Source: CAZAPG01 sp964486935 (lineage in GTDB: Bacteria > Chloroflexota > Anaerolineae > 4572-78 > J111). From it: a DNA stretch of 64,000 bases. How positions within the stretch are numbered: the stretch's first letter is position 1; each line of letters opens with the position of its first letter. This document shows positions 43,233-51,067 of this stretch, one piece after another. Under the pieces are notes generated by a model. The model had not been told where the DNA came from, did no database searches, and saw nothing but the letters and a program-made list of their open reading frames with translations. The DNA lies in NCBI GenBank assembly GCA_964486935.1, contig CAZAPG010000001.1:310001-374000 (forward strand), written 5' to 3'. The translations under genes and the position numbers were made by a program.

Positions 43233-45860
43233 TTAAGGTTGGGCGATAACCGTAACTATCGAGGGCAAAATCAGGCGCCCCTGCGGGTCAATTGGACTCC
43301 CGGGCCGGCGAATTGGCAGGCGTTGGCCGGTGGGCTGGTGGTACAAACCAATCGCCAGCCGGTACAGGCCGGGCGGCAAATCTTTTGGCAGGGGCAACAG
43401 ATGCGCATCTGGTATTTGCTCGCCGGGCGTCCAGATGGTGGTGGGGTATTGGCCCTTGACCGGCTGGGTATCCTGACCGGCGGCCAGCGCGCCGTTTTGA
43501 TTGAGCAGATGAACAAACACGGTGTAATCCTGTTCCGGTGTGTCCTGCGCCTGCCACAACAACTCAAGCTGCACCGATTGGCCGGGAGTAACGGTGGTTG
43601 GGCTGATGGTCAGGCCGGCCAGTTGAATGGCATTGCCAAAGCCAATGGGCTGAATTGCGGTTATTGCTTCTGTTTGCGGCAGCGGAGACAGCGGCACTTT
43701 GAGCGGGCCGATGAAAAAGGTATCGGGCGACGCGCTGACATTGGCCGTCAGGGGCAGGCGCTGCCCGTTGGGCGGGTCGAATACGGACACGGCCAGCCAG
43801 TAACGGCCCGGCGGCGGGTCGCCGTTAAGGGTAACGGTATGCCGGCCGCCAATCCGGTCGAGGCCGGGCCGCCAGAAAGTGGTGGGGTAAACCCAGTCGG
43901 TGGGGCGGGCGTCGCCGTTGCCCCAGGCCCGCAGCGAGTCATCAACCAGCCGCACCAGCACTTCGTACTCGGTGGTGGTTTGGCGGTTGGCCTGCCAGTA
44001 AAGGGTCACGGGAATTTCGGCGGGGGGAGCGATAATCATTGGATAGGTGGCTCCGGTGAGTTGAACCGGTCCAAAATCGGCCTCAAGCAGATGGGCGGGC
44101 TGCTCTGCAAATTGGGCCGGGTCGGTGGGCAGTTTGGCCAGGCGGGCCACAACTTCGCCATCGGCGGTGGTAATGGGCGCGGCGGAGTTGCCGGTGAGCG
44201 CAGTTTTAATCATTTGCCGGCCCCTTTCGTCGAGCGGCGGCAGGACGGTGGCCTGGCCATTGCGCAGCCGCACCCAGGTGTGGTCGTCAACATACCGGTC
44301 GGGCGAAATGACCAGAACGTGTGGGGCGGGGGGCGCGGTGAGCGCGGCCTGCCGGGGGAAACGGTCGCTCAAATAGTAGAGCAGGTTGGGCGCGTTGAAC
44401 CGGGAGATGGGCAGGTAGATGGCGGTCTGGCTGCCGGCCTGCTCAAATATTGTGTTGCGAATGGCAACCGCGCCGTAATCATACGCCCCGCGAGTGGCTT
44501 GCAGTTGGGTCCAATCGCGGTAGTAGGCCGGCCAGTTATCGAGCGCCGGGGCCAGAATAACCGGTACGGCCAGCAGCAGCAATCGCTGGGGGGCCAGGGT
44601 GGGCATTTTGGTTGACAGCCACTCTGCCAGATAAACAGGGCCAAGGGCGATGAGAATGGCGGTGGGCGCCACGGCCACAATCATGCGTAGGGGGTGGGGG
44701 GCCTCGATGGCCGGGGTAGAGGCCAGCACGCCAACCAGCCACCAGATGGCCACCAGCCGGGGAAACAGGCTGCGCCAGCGGATGAGGGAGCCAATCAGCC
44801 CGGCCAGCAAAAAAGGCAGCACCGCCGGGTGCGAGCCGGGATAGTGAGGTAGGCCAAACAGCACATTGGGGCTGCCATCGCAACAGAAAAAGGCCAACAC
44901 GCGCAGCAGGTTGCGGCCAATTTCGGCGACAATCTGCTGCGGCGTGTCCAGAAAATTCCACACCATCACCGAGCCGGCGCGGGCGGTAAATTGGGCCGGG
45001 TGATTGAGCAGGTACCAGGCCATCGGCAGGTAGATGAGCGCGGCCACCAGAACGAAAATGACAAGGTTGGTGAAGAGCACAAGGCGTGATGAGTGACCGG
45101 TGAGGGAAGACGGCTCTCTTTTGAAAGCAAAGAAGATTTCCGGCAGAATTGCCAGCGCCAGAATCAGCGGCAGCAGGCGGGCGGCGGAGTAGGTGTGGCC
45201 TTCCAGCCCCATAAAAATGCCCGACAGCGCAAACCAGCGTTTTTGGCCGGTGGCCCAGCCTTTCAAAAAGAACCAGAAAATGGGCACAGATAGCATCGGC
45301 ACCAGGATGGGGCGCTGCCCTAACCGGCTGATGGCGATGTGCCAGTATGAGGTGGCCAGGGCCAGCCCGCCCAGCGTCGCCAGCCAGAAATTGAGTTTAC
45401 AGTTTTGGGTTTTGAGTTTTGAGTGAGGCGGGGCAAAAATTGAAAAATAGCGAGACGTTTGATACAGAAAGCCAATTAACAGGGCAACGGTGAGCAGGCT
45501 GATGGTGGCGGTCAGGGCGCGCATAGCAAAAGGCGTGGGGCCAAACGTTTTAATAAACGGAATGAGCAGGTAGATGAAAAATGCCTCGCGGCCCCCGTTG
45601 GTGGGAAAAAAGATGACTGGCCCGCCGCGCTGCATCAGCCGGAAGGCATCCAGGCCGTTGATGGCCGGGTCAAAAAAGATGCCCAGCGGGTAATCGGCAA
45701 TGCGATAAAAGCGAAAGAAGAAGGCCAGCAGAATGATGGCCGTAAAAATCAGGATGACTTTGGATTTACGACGAAGTGCTCTTTGGGTATTTTGGATTTT
45801 GGACGAAGTACCCTTTGGGTATTTTGGATTTTGAGTCACGTTGGATATAGCGAATGGCAA
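43233..45860 (-). CDS. GT-C glycosyltransferase with two C-terminal modules; acidic motif altered
   Basis: Up to 875 residues, with about ten membrane segments and a large extracytoplasmic tail. Where relatives have an Asp-Glu pair after the first segment (FDEA-type), this protein reads Asp64-Pro65 in GIFFDPAINGLDAF, so the Glu is lost. This could mean an inactive or changed transferase. Two beta modules end the protein (VTLYWQANRQTTTEYEVLV and LELLWQAQDTPEQDYTVFVH). Start: TTG 45860 or GTG 45839, both without a clear ribosome-binding site. The first 35 residues are translated from a 32-bp tandem repeat that also codes for the end of the upstream gene in another frame. Confidence 0.75.
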   Translation of the reverse strand: MPFAISNVTQNPKYPKGTSSKIQNTQRALRRKSKVILIFTAIILLAFFFRFYRIADYPLGIFFDPAINGLDAFRLMQRGGPVIFFPTNGGREAFFIYLLIPFIKTFGPTPFAMRALTATISLLTVALLIGFLYQTSRYFSIFAPPHSKLKTQNCKLNFWLATLGGLALATSYWHIAISRLGQRPILVPMLSVPIFWFFLKGWATGQKRWFALSGIFMGLEGHTYSAARLLPLILALAILPEIFFAFKREPSSLTGHSSRLVLFTNLVIFVLVAALIYLPMAWYLLNHPAQFTARAGSVMVWNFLDTPQQIVAEIGRNLLRVLAFFCCDGSPNVLFGLPHYPGSHPAVLPFLLAGLIGSLIRWRSLFPRLVAIWWLVGVLASTPAIEAPHPLRMIVAVAPTAILIALGPVYLAEWLSTKMPTLAPQRLLLLAVPVILAPALDNWPAYYRDWTQLQATRGAYDYGAVAIRNTIFEQAGSQTAIYLPISRFNAPNLLYYLSDRFPRQAALTAPPAPHVLVISPDRYVDDHTWVRLRNGQATVLPPLDERGRQMIKTALTGNSAAPITTADGEVVARLAKLPTDPAQFAEQPAHLLEADFGPVQLTGATYPMIIAPPAEIPVTLYWQANRQTTTEYEVLVRLVDDSLRAWGNGDARPTDWVYPTTFWRPGLDRIGGRHTVTLNGDPPPGRYWLAVSVFDPPNGQRLPLTANVSASPDTFFIGPLKVPLSPLPQTEAITAIQPIGFGNAIQLAGLTISPTTVTPGQSVQLELLWQAQDTPEQDYTVFVHLLNQNGALAAGQDTQPVKGQYPTTIWTPGEQIPDAHLLPLPKDLPPGLYRLAIGLYHQPTGQRLPIRRPGSPIDPQGRLILPSIVTVIAQP
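45388..45425. repeat. TTTTGAGTTTT-type in-gene repeat
   Basis: GTTTTGGGTTTTGAGTTTTGAGTG inside the glycosyltransferase encodes SKLKTQNCKLNF between two membrane segments. The same class recurs at 38291-38320 and 49096-49140. Confidence 0.6.
45758..45832. repeat. 32-bp tandem repeat at the junction of two overlapping genes
   Basis: A full unit (45781-45812, CTTTGGGTATTTTGGATTTT plus GGACGAAGTACC) is followed by a partial unit (45813-45832) and preceded by a degenerate one (45758-45780). 32 is not a multiple of three, so successive copies are read in different frames. The overlap of the two genes is 45766-45860. Confidence 0.8.
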
Positions 45861-48222
45861 AATAGCAGGTTAGTAAAATAAAGGTGACAACGCTGATAAT
45901 AGCGCCGATAGTAAAGCTAAGTGGCCGAAAAGTTAACTCAACGGTATGCTGACCGGCGGGCACGGGCACGGCCCGCAGCGCGTAATCGGCGCGGAGCAGC
46001 GGCGCGGGTTGGCCGTCAACTGTGGCTTGCCAGCCGGGGTCGTAGGGTTCGCTGAGAATGAGCAGGGCCGGGGCGGAAGTGGTGACCTGGTAAGTGAGGC
46101 GTGAAGCGTGAGACGTGCTGCGTGTTGCGTGATGGGTTGATTTTTCCGTTTGGGTTAACGTAAGTAAATGACTAAGTGTGCTCGAATCGCTCTCCAGCAG
46201 GGCGATATGCCAGCGGTCAAAGTTGGGGTCGGCGATAGTTTGCAGGATGGCGGCGTCACCGGCGAGTTGGGTTTGGTGAACCAGCCAGGCGCGGGGGCCA
46301 ACCGACTCCAGCCGGTGCAGGTAGGTGACGCCATCGGGGGCAGGCTCCTGGTAGATAATTTCAGACGGCGCAAATAGCTCTTGCCGCCAGGTGATAACGT
46401 ATTTTACATTGAGCAACTCCCAGGCGCGCTCGATGGGCATGGGTGGGGCCAAGAATTTATCGTAACGGTCGGGCCGCAGGGGGCTGGCCCCCCACAAATC
46501 CTCAATTTGATAAGGCACGCCGTAATTATCGTACAGCCGAAATTCATTGTACACCCGGTACGGCTCGCCCGGCCATTGGGCGGCATCGTTTTTGATGGCG
46601 GCCACAATTTGGGGCAGCCGGGTGTGCCACTCTGGCGGCTGCGGATACAAGTTTGTTTGCCAGTTGACGCTGAACAAATCAAAGCAGATGAGCGCGGCGG
46701 CGCAGCCGGTCAACATCAGCGCCGGCAGGCGCGTCGAAAAATGCCACAGCAGCCAGGTTAACGCCAGCAAAATTGTCAGCAAGGTTGACGCGCCCAGCAA
46801 GCCGTAAAAAGGGCTGTCGGGCGACCAGCCGGTATCGTTGAGGCCGTGGAAAAAGAGAAAATCCAGCAGCAGGGCGAAGAGAAGGAGGTAGAGGGTGAAA
46901 CGTGATAAGTGGCGCGTATTTTTTGATAATTGATAATTGTTCATTGTTAATAGTTTGAAGCCGTATCCCGCCAGCACCGACAGGCTAAAGGCTGCGGCAA
47001 AAGCCCAGCGCTCCTGGCCGCGAAAAATGGAGAAGCCGGGCGTAAACAGGTACAGCGGGCTGTAAAGAAAGGTGTTGCCGCCAAACGAGATGAGCAGCGT
47101 AACCAGCGCCGCCACGCCCCAAAAAATGGCGTGCCGGCTGGGTGTCGAAAAGACAACCCACAGCGCCAGCAGCAAGCCAACAACACCCACGTACAGCGGC
47201 GAATAGAGGCTGACCTGCCCCGGCAGCACCAATTGAATGATATCGGTGATGGGGAAACCGCCCGACATTTTCTCGTAAGCGCCCTCGGCGCGAACGGAGC
47301 GCAGGGTATATTCCACGGCAGGGATAAATTGAACGGCGGCCAGCCCCAGCCCGGCGGCGATGAAAGTTAGCCAGCCGGCAAGGGCCTGGAACGTGGAACG
47401 CAGGACAGGGTACGTAACGCGCCGCAGGCCGGGGGGATTGGGGGGTGCCCCCCCAAACTCCCTCTCGCCAATATTCTCACGGGCAGCGCGAATGTTATAA
47501 GGTGTAGTGCGTGAGGCGTGAGGCGTGATGAAGTGTAAAAAGAAAAAGTAGGCGGCGCTGACGTAGGCCACAATGAGCGCGCTTTGCGGGTGGCCGGCCA
47601 GCAGCGTCATTCCCCAGGCAATGCCGGCGAGTAATAAATGAGAAGATTGGGGAATTGGGAGACTCTTTTGTGGGGGGGTATTGGTAATTGGTAAATGGTA
47701 ATTGCGATGTAGAAAAAAAAGAATCAGCGGCAGCCACACATCGGCTTCGAGCACGGCCAGTTGCTGGCTGGGGTAGCCGGTTAGATAGCCGCTAAAGGTG
47801 AAGGTCAACGCGGCGATAATGGCGGCGGCCCGGCTGCCTGTCACTTCTCTGGTGAAAAGGTACATAAAAATAGCCGCCAGCCAAAAGTGCGCAATCGCCT
47901 CTACCTCCAGCGCAAACAGCGAGAAGCCCCACGGCGCAGACAGCAAAATTGTCAACAGGCTGGGGGGATAAAATACGGCTGACTGCACATCGGCCCAAAA
48001 GGGGGCGCCGGCAAAGGTGTAGGGATTCCACAGCGGCAGCCGGCCCGCGCTCAACTCGCGCACTTCGTGGGTGGCAAAAGCCCAAAACTGGGCCTGAAAA
48101 TCGCCCGGCGGAAAAGATTGGCGGTCGGCCAGGTTGGGGGTCAAAATGCGCCAGTAAAACAGCGCTACCAGCAGGCCAAAAACCAGGATAATCAACCAGT
48201 CGGCGCGGGTCCAGAATTTCAA
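45766..48222 (-). CDS. YfhO-family large membrane protein
   Basis: A protein of about 818 residues with about ten to twelve membrane segments. The N-terminal half contains SFPPGDFQAQFWAFATHEV, PLWNPYTFAGAPFWAD and FYPPSLLTILL, characteristic of YfhO (GT-C-like) proteins proposed to move lipid-linked sugars or teichoic acid units. The C-terminal part contains NVKYVITWR and the YDPGWQATVDGQPAPLLRAD motif, then a last membrane segment. The start is TTG 48222 with AGAGGA upstream. Several in-gene repeats (46090, 47388, 47495, 47640) encode loops. The last residues overlap the next glycosyltransferase by 95 bp. Confidence 0.8.
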   Translation of the reverse strand: MKFWTRADWLIILVFGLLVALFYWRILTPNLADRQSFPPGDFQAQFWAFATHEVRELSAGRLPLWNPYTFAGAPFWADVQSAVFYPPSLLTILLSAPWGFSLFALEVEAIAHFWLAAIFMYLFTREVTGSRAAAIIAALTFTFSGYLTGYPSQQLAVLEADVWLPLILFFLHRNYHLPITNTPPQKSLPIPQSSHLLLAGIAWGMTLLAGHPQSALIVAYVSAAYFFFLHFITPHASRTTPYNIRAARENIGEREFGGAPPNPPGLRRVTYPVLRSTFQALAGWLTFIAAGLGLAAVQFIPAVEYTLRSVRAEGAYEKMSGGFPITDIIQLVLPGQVSLYSPLYVGVVGLLLALWVVFSTPSRHAIFWGVAALVTLLISFGGNTFLYSPLYLFTPGFSIFRGQERWAFAAAFSLSVLAGYGFKLLTMNNYQLSKNTRHLSRFTLYLLLFALLLDFLFFHGLNDTGWSPDSPFYGLLGASTLLTILLALTWLLWHFSTRLPALMLTGCAAALICFDLFSVNWQTNLYPQPPEWHTRLPQIVAAIKNDAAQWPGEPYRVYNEFRLYDNYGVPYQIEDLWGASPLRPDRYDKFLAPPMPIERAWELLNVKYVITWRQELFAPSEIIYQEPAPDGVTYLHRLESVGPRAWLVHQTQLAGDAAILQTIADPNFDRWHIALLESDSSTLSHLLTLTQTEKSTHHATRSTSHASRLTYQVTTSAPALLILSEPYDPGWQATVDGQPAPLLRADYALRAVPVPAGQHTVELTFRPLSFTIGAIISVVTFILLTCYFAIRYIQRDSKSKIPKGYFVQNPKYPKSTSS
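46090..46145. repeat. GGCGTGAAGCGTGAGACGTG in-gene repeat
   Basis: The run of GTGAGGCGTGAAGCGTGAGACGTG words lies in frame in the YfhO gene and encodes THHATRSTSHASR near the C-terminus. Confidence 0.6.
47388..47535. repeat. Composite in-gene repeat in the YfhO gene
   Basis: It combines GGAACGTGGAACGCAGGA, TACGTAACGCG, a G-run/C-run hairpin (47429-47464) and GCGTGAGGCGTGAGGCGTG. It encodes GGAPPNPPGLRR and ITPHASRTTPY inside the membrane protein. Another block at 47640-47707 (GGGGAATTGGGAG, GGTAATTGGTAAATGG) gives the peptide FTNYQYPPTK in one frame and NTPPQKSLP in the other. Confidence 0.6.
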
Positions 48223-48239
48223 AGGACATGTCCTCTGGC

Positions 48240-48320
48240 GTGATTGGCAGACGCAACACGCAATACGTAATATCTACTGCATGTTGCAGGTTGTAAGTTG
48301 CAAGTTGCGGGTAACGAAAC
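48240..48320. repeat. Intergenic CGCAACACGCAATACGTAAT / GCAGGTTGTAAGTTGCAAGTTGC repeat
   Basis: The 112-bp gap between two large genes is made entirely of this low-complexity material; no gene seen. It is the same vocabulary found inside genes nearby. Confidence 0.6.
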
Positions 48321-48334
48321 CAATCTCATCCCTT

Positions 48335-51067
48335 TCATTTTACCGTAACCCGGCCCAACTCCACAAAATCGCTAGTGGACGAGGTAGGCAGGCGCTGGCC
48401 GGTGGCCGGGTCGTACAAACCCGCAATCAGGCGATACTGGCCGGGCGGCAGGTCGGCGGGGAGGGGCAGCCGGTAGGGGTCGGTCAGAAATTCGCCGGGC
48501 AGCCAGGTGGTGGTGGGCGCGGCGCCGGCCAGCGGCGGCGTGTCTACCTGAGCTACAACCTGATTGGCGCTGTTGAGCAGTTGCGCAAACACGGTATAGT
48601 CAACCGCCATCTCGGCCCTGGCCTGCCAGTAGAGGGTGACGGCCAGGGCGTCGCCGGGGGCAAGCGGCCCGGCGGCAAGCTCATAACCGAGGAGTTGGAG
48701 CAGGGGCGCTTCGCCAAAGGTCACGTTGAGGGGCGAGGGCACATCCGGCGGCTCAAAAGTGCGCGGCCGCGTCTTCAGGTTGACCCGCCCCACCGGAATG
48801 TCGGTTGAGCTGCCATCCCCGGCAATCAGGGTGACGCTCACCGTTGCCAACTCGCCGGTGAGCCGGGGGCTGGTTGGCAGATGATACACCGCCCGCCGCA
48901 CCTGCCCCGGCCGCCATGTGTCGAGCGATCCCACCGAGTCGGCCAGAGGGGTCTCGGCGCTGAAGGTTTCTCCGTTGCTCTGCAGGTTGAAGCGCAGCCG
49001 GATATTGGTTGGCGGCGAGTTGCCGGCCTGCCAGTAGAGCCACAGCCACATTTGCTCGCCGGGCTGGATTTGGTCGGGCAGGGCGTGGCCGATGAGTTTT
49101 AAGTTTTGAGTTTTGGGTTTTGAGTTTTGAGTTTTGAAGTTAGGGATAGAGAGAGCTTCTGCGGGCACGATGATATCTGCCGGGCCAACGATAATATTAT
49201 CAATGGCGACGGGTTGTTCTGCCGGCTGGCCGGAGTGCGGGTTGTACAACACCAGTTGCAGCAGATAGTTGCCCGGCGGCGTGTCGGGGGGAAGCCACAG
49301 GCTGCGGCGGTCGGTGATGGGTTGGCCGGGGGGCCAGGTTGACGCGCCCTGCCCGGCGGCCAGCGGGGGCCAGTCGCTTTGGGTAAAGGTGTCGCCGTAA
49401 TGGTTGACCAGGCGCAGCGAGAGTTGGTAATCGGCGGGCAGGGGGGAGTCTGCGCGCCAGGTGAGCGCCAGAGGCAGCAGGTCGCCGGCAGGGGTGGGCG
49501 TGTTTGGTAATTCGGCGCGGAGCAGCGTTGGCCCCAACTGGCCGAAGGCGAGGTTGATTTCCTCTTGCCGGCCCGTGGTGGCTTGCGTGCCGTACAGGGC
49601 CAGCCGTTTGCGGCCCAGCCAACTGTGCCAGGCCGGGTAACTGTGGCCGGCCAGCCAGCCTTCCAGCAGCGCGTCGATTTCCACGCCGTAAGGGCTGAAC
49701 CAGAGGCGTTGATGGCCGGCGGCAATCCGGGCCAGTTGCCGGCGCGCTTCATCGGGTGGAGGAACGGGGGTGTTGAAGTTATAGTAAACCGGCAGGTGGC
49801 CGCGATAGTAGTAGTCAAACAGCTTTTCGCCGCCATCGCCGGTAAAAAGGATGGCGTCGCCGGGCAGGCTAAAGTTCTCGATGGTGCGGATGATGGTCCG
49901 CCAGTTGGGTTTGGCGTAGGCCGGGTCGGTGTAGTGATGGGCCAGTACCCAGCCGTTGATGGCGACAAGGGTGAGGAGTAAGAGAGAGGCGGTTAGCCGG
50001 GGAGCGGAGGAACGGAGGAGCGGAGGGGAGTTGATGCGGGTTAGCAGATTTGGCAGGCCATCGCCGATAGCCAGAAGGCCAATGGAGACGGTTAGCAGGT
50101 AGCCGGCCTGCACCGGAATCAGGTAGCGCTCCAGGTAGACGGACGAGCCGCGCAGTTCGCCAAAAAGCCAGGCGGCCAGGTTGGGGGCCAGAGTGTAGGC
50201 CAGCAAAAAGGCCAGCATGTCCCACCCACGACGGCGGGCAGCGTAAAAAAGACCCAGCCCGTACAGCGCCGCAAAGGCAAGAGTCGGCCAGATGGCCTGC
50301 CTGTCGGGCACTAACTCGCCGAGGCTGTAGGCTTTGGCGCTGCGCAGGTAGGTTTGCCACAATGGGGGCTGCGGCAGCCAGCCGACGTAATCGCGCACAA
50401 AAGCGCCGCTGTAAATCAGCCAGGGCGCGTACAGCAGCAGCAGCAGGGCCAGCGCGCCGGCCCATTTCAGATAGACGGACCAATATCGCCGCCCGGTGAG
50501 CAGCAGGAACAACCCCTGAATGCCAATAACGACCAGCCCGTGGTAGTGGGTCGAGATAGCCCACAGCGTGCCCAGCAGATATAGCCCCCACCAGCGCCGT
50601 CCCCCCCGCCGCTGCCAGTTGACAAAGCCCCACATACTCAGCGCCGAGGCGGCGGTAAGCATACTGTACATGCGAGCCTCTTGCGCGTGCCAGATTTGGT
50701 AGGGGGCCACAGTTATCAGCAAGGCGGCTATCAGCCCGACCCGGCGGCTGCCCAGACTGCGGCCCAGGCGGTAAACCAGCGGCACGGCCAGCACGCTAAA
50801 CAGCAGCGAGTAGTAGCGCAGGGCAAATTCGCTGCTGCCGGCCAGCCGCTGCCACAGGTTGAGGGTGGGAAAGTAGCCGGGCGGGTGAATCTCCTGGCTG
50901 CGGAGCAGGTGAAAGAGTTGGGGCAGAGGTTGGCCGGCAAAATAAACCGTCCAGCCTTCGTCAATCCACAGGCTTTGAAAATCAAGGCGGTAGCTGCGCA
51001 GGGCAAAGGCCAGGAGCGTCAGCCCCAAAATTATAATGGTTTGAGCTAATTTGCGGGTCATCGCCAT
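48335..51067 (-). CDS. GT-C glycosyltransferase with three C-terminal modules
   Basis: 910 residues. The acidic motif is LWIDEGWTVYFA after the first membrane segment, and the second motif is EIHPPGYFPTLNLWQRL, typical of GT39/GT83. About ten membrane segments follow. The extracytoplasmic tail contains three modules (LALTWRADSPLPADYQL, LWLYWQAGNSPPTNIRL and VTLYWQARAEMAVDYTVFAQL). One repeat at 49096-49140 codes for FKTQNSKPKTQNLKLI between modules one and two. The start ATG 51067 is fused to the stop of the next gene as TAATG, so coupling is likely. Confidence 0.82.
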   Translation of the reverse strand: MAMTRKLAQTIIILGLTLLAFALRSYRLDFQSLWIDEGWTVYFAGQPLPQLFHLLRSQEIHPPGYFPTLNLWQRLAGSSEFALRYYSLLFSVLAVPLVYRLGRSLGSRRVGLIAALLITVAPYQIWHAQEARMYSMLTAASALSMWGFVNWQRRGGRRWWGLYLLGTLWAISTHYHGLVVIGIQGLFLLLTGRRYWSVYLKWAGALALLLLLYAPWLIYSGAFVRDYVGWLPQPPLWQTYLRSAKAYSLGELVPDRQAIWPTLAFAALYGLGLFYAARRRGWDMLAFLLAYTLAPNLAAWLFGELRGSSVYLERYLIPVQAGYLLTVSIGLLAIGDGLPNLLTRINSPPLLRSSAPRLTASLLLLTLVAINGWVLAHHYTDPAYAKPNWRTIIRTIENFSLPGDAILFTGDGGEKLFDYYYRGHLPVYYNFNTPVPPPDEARRQLARIAAGHQRLWFSPYGVEIDALLEGWLAGHSYPAWHSWLGRKRLALYGTQATTGRQEEINLAFGQLGPTLLRAELPNTPTPAGDLLPLALTWRADSPLPADYQLSLRLVNHYGDTFTQSDWPPLAAGQGASTWPPGQPITDRRSLWLPPDTPPGNYLLQLVLYNPHSGQPAEQPVAIDNIIVGPADIIVPAEALSIPNFKTQNSKPKTQNLKLIGHALPDQIQPGEQMWLWLYWQAGNSPPTNIRLRFNLQSNGETFSAETPLADSVGSLDTWRPGQVRRAVYHLPTSPRLTGELATVSVTLIAGDGSSTDIPVGRVNLKTRPRTFEPPDVPSPLNVTFGEAPLLQLLGYELAAGPLAPGDALAVTLYWQARAEMAVDYTVFAQLLNSANQVVAQVDTPPLAGAAPTTTWLPGEFLTDPYRLPLPADLPPGQYRLIAGLYDPATGQRLPTSSTSDFVELGRVTVK
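49094..49142. repeat. TTTTGAGTTTTGAG in-gene repeat
   Basis: A 7-12 nt degenerate tandem repeat lies in frame in the glycosyltransferase gene, between beta modules, and encodes FKTQNSKPKTQNLK. Confidence 0.7.

Noticed and set aside
43239..44615. 458-residue plus-strand frame opposite the glycosyltransferase
   Set aside because: It is the antisense of a well-supported membrane protein gene and rich in Gly/Arg/Gln with no domain; no start signal.
47388..47707. Reading the in-gene short repeats as a CRISPR array
   Set aside because: Units are 7-12 bp, degenerate and contiguous, with no unique spacers of equal length and no cas genes; the frame is kept through them.
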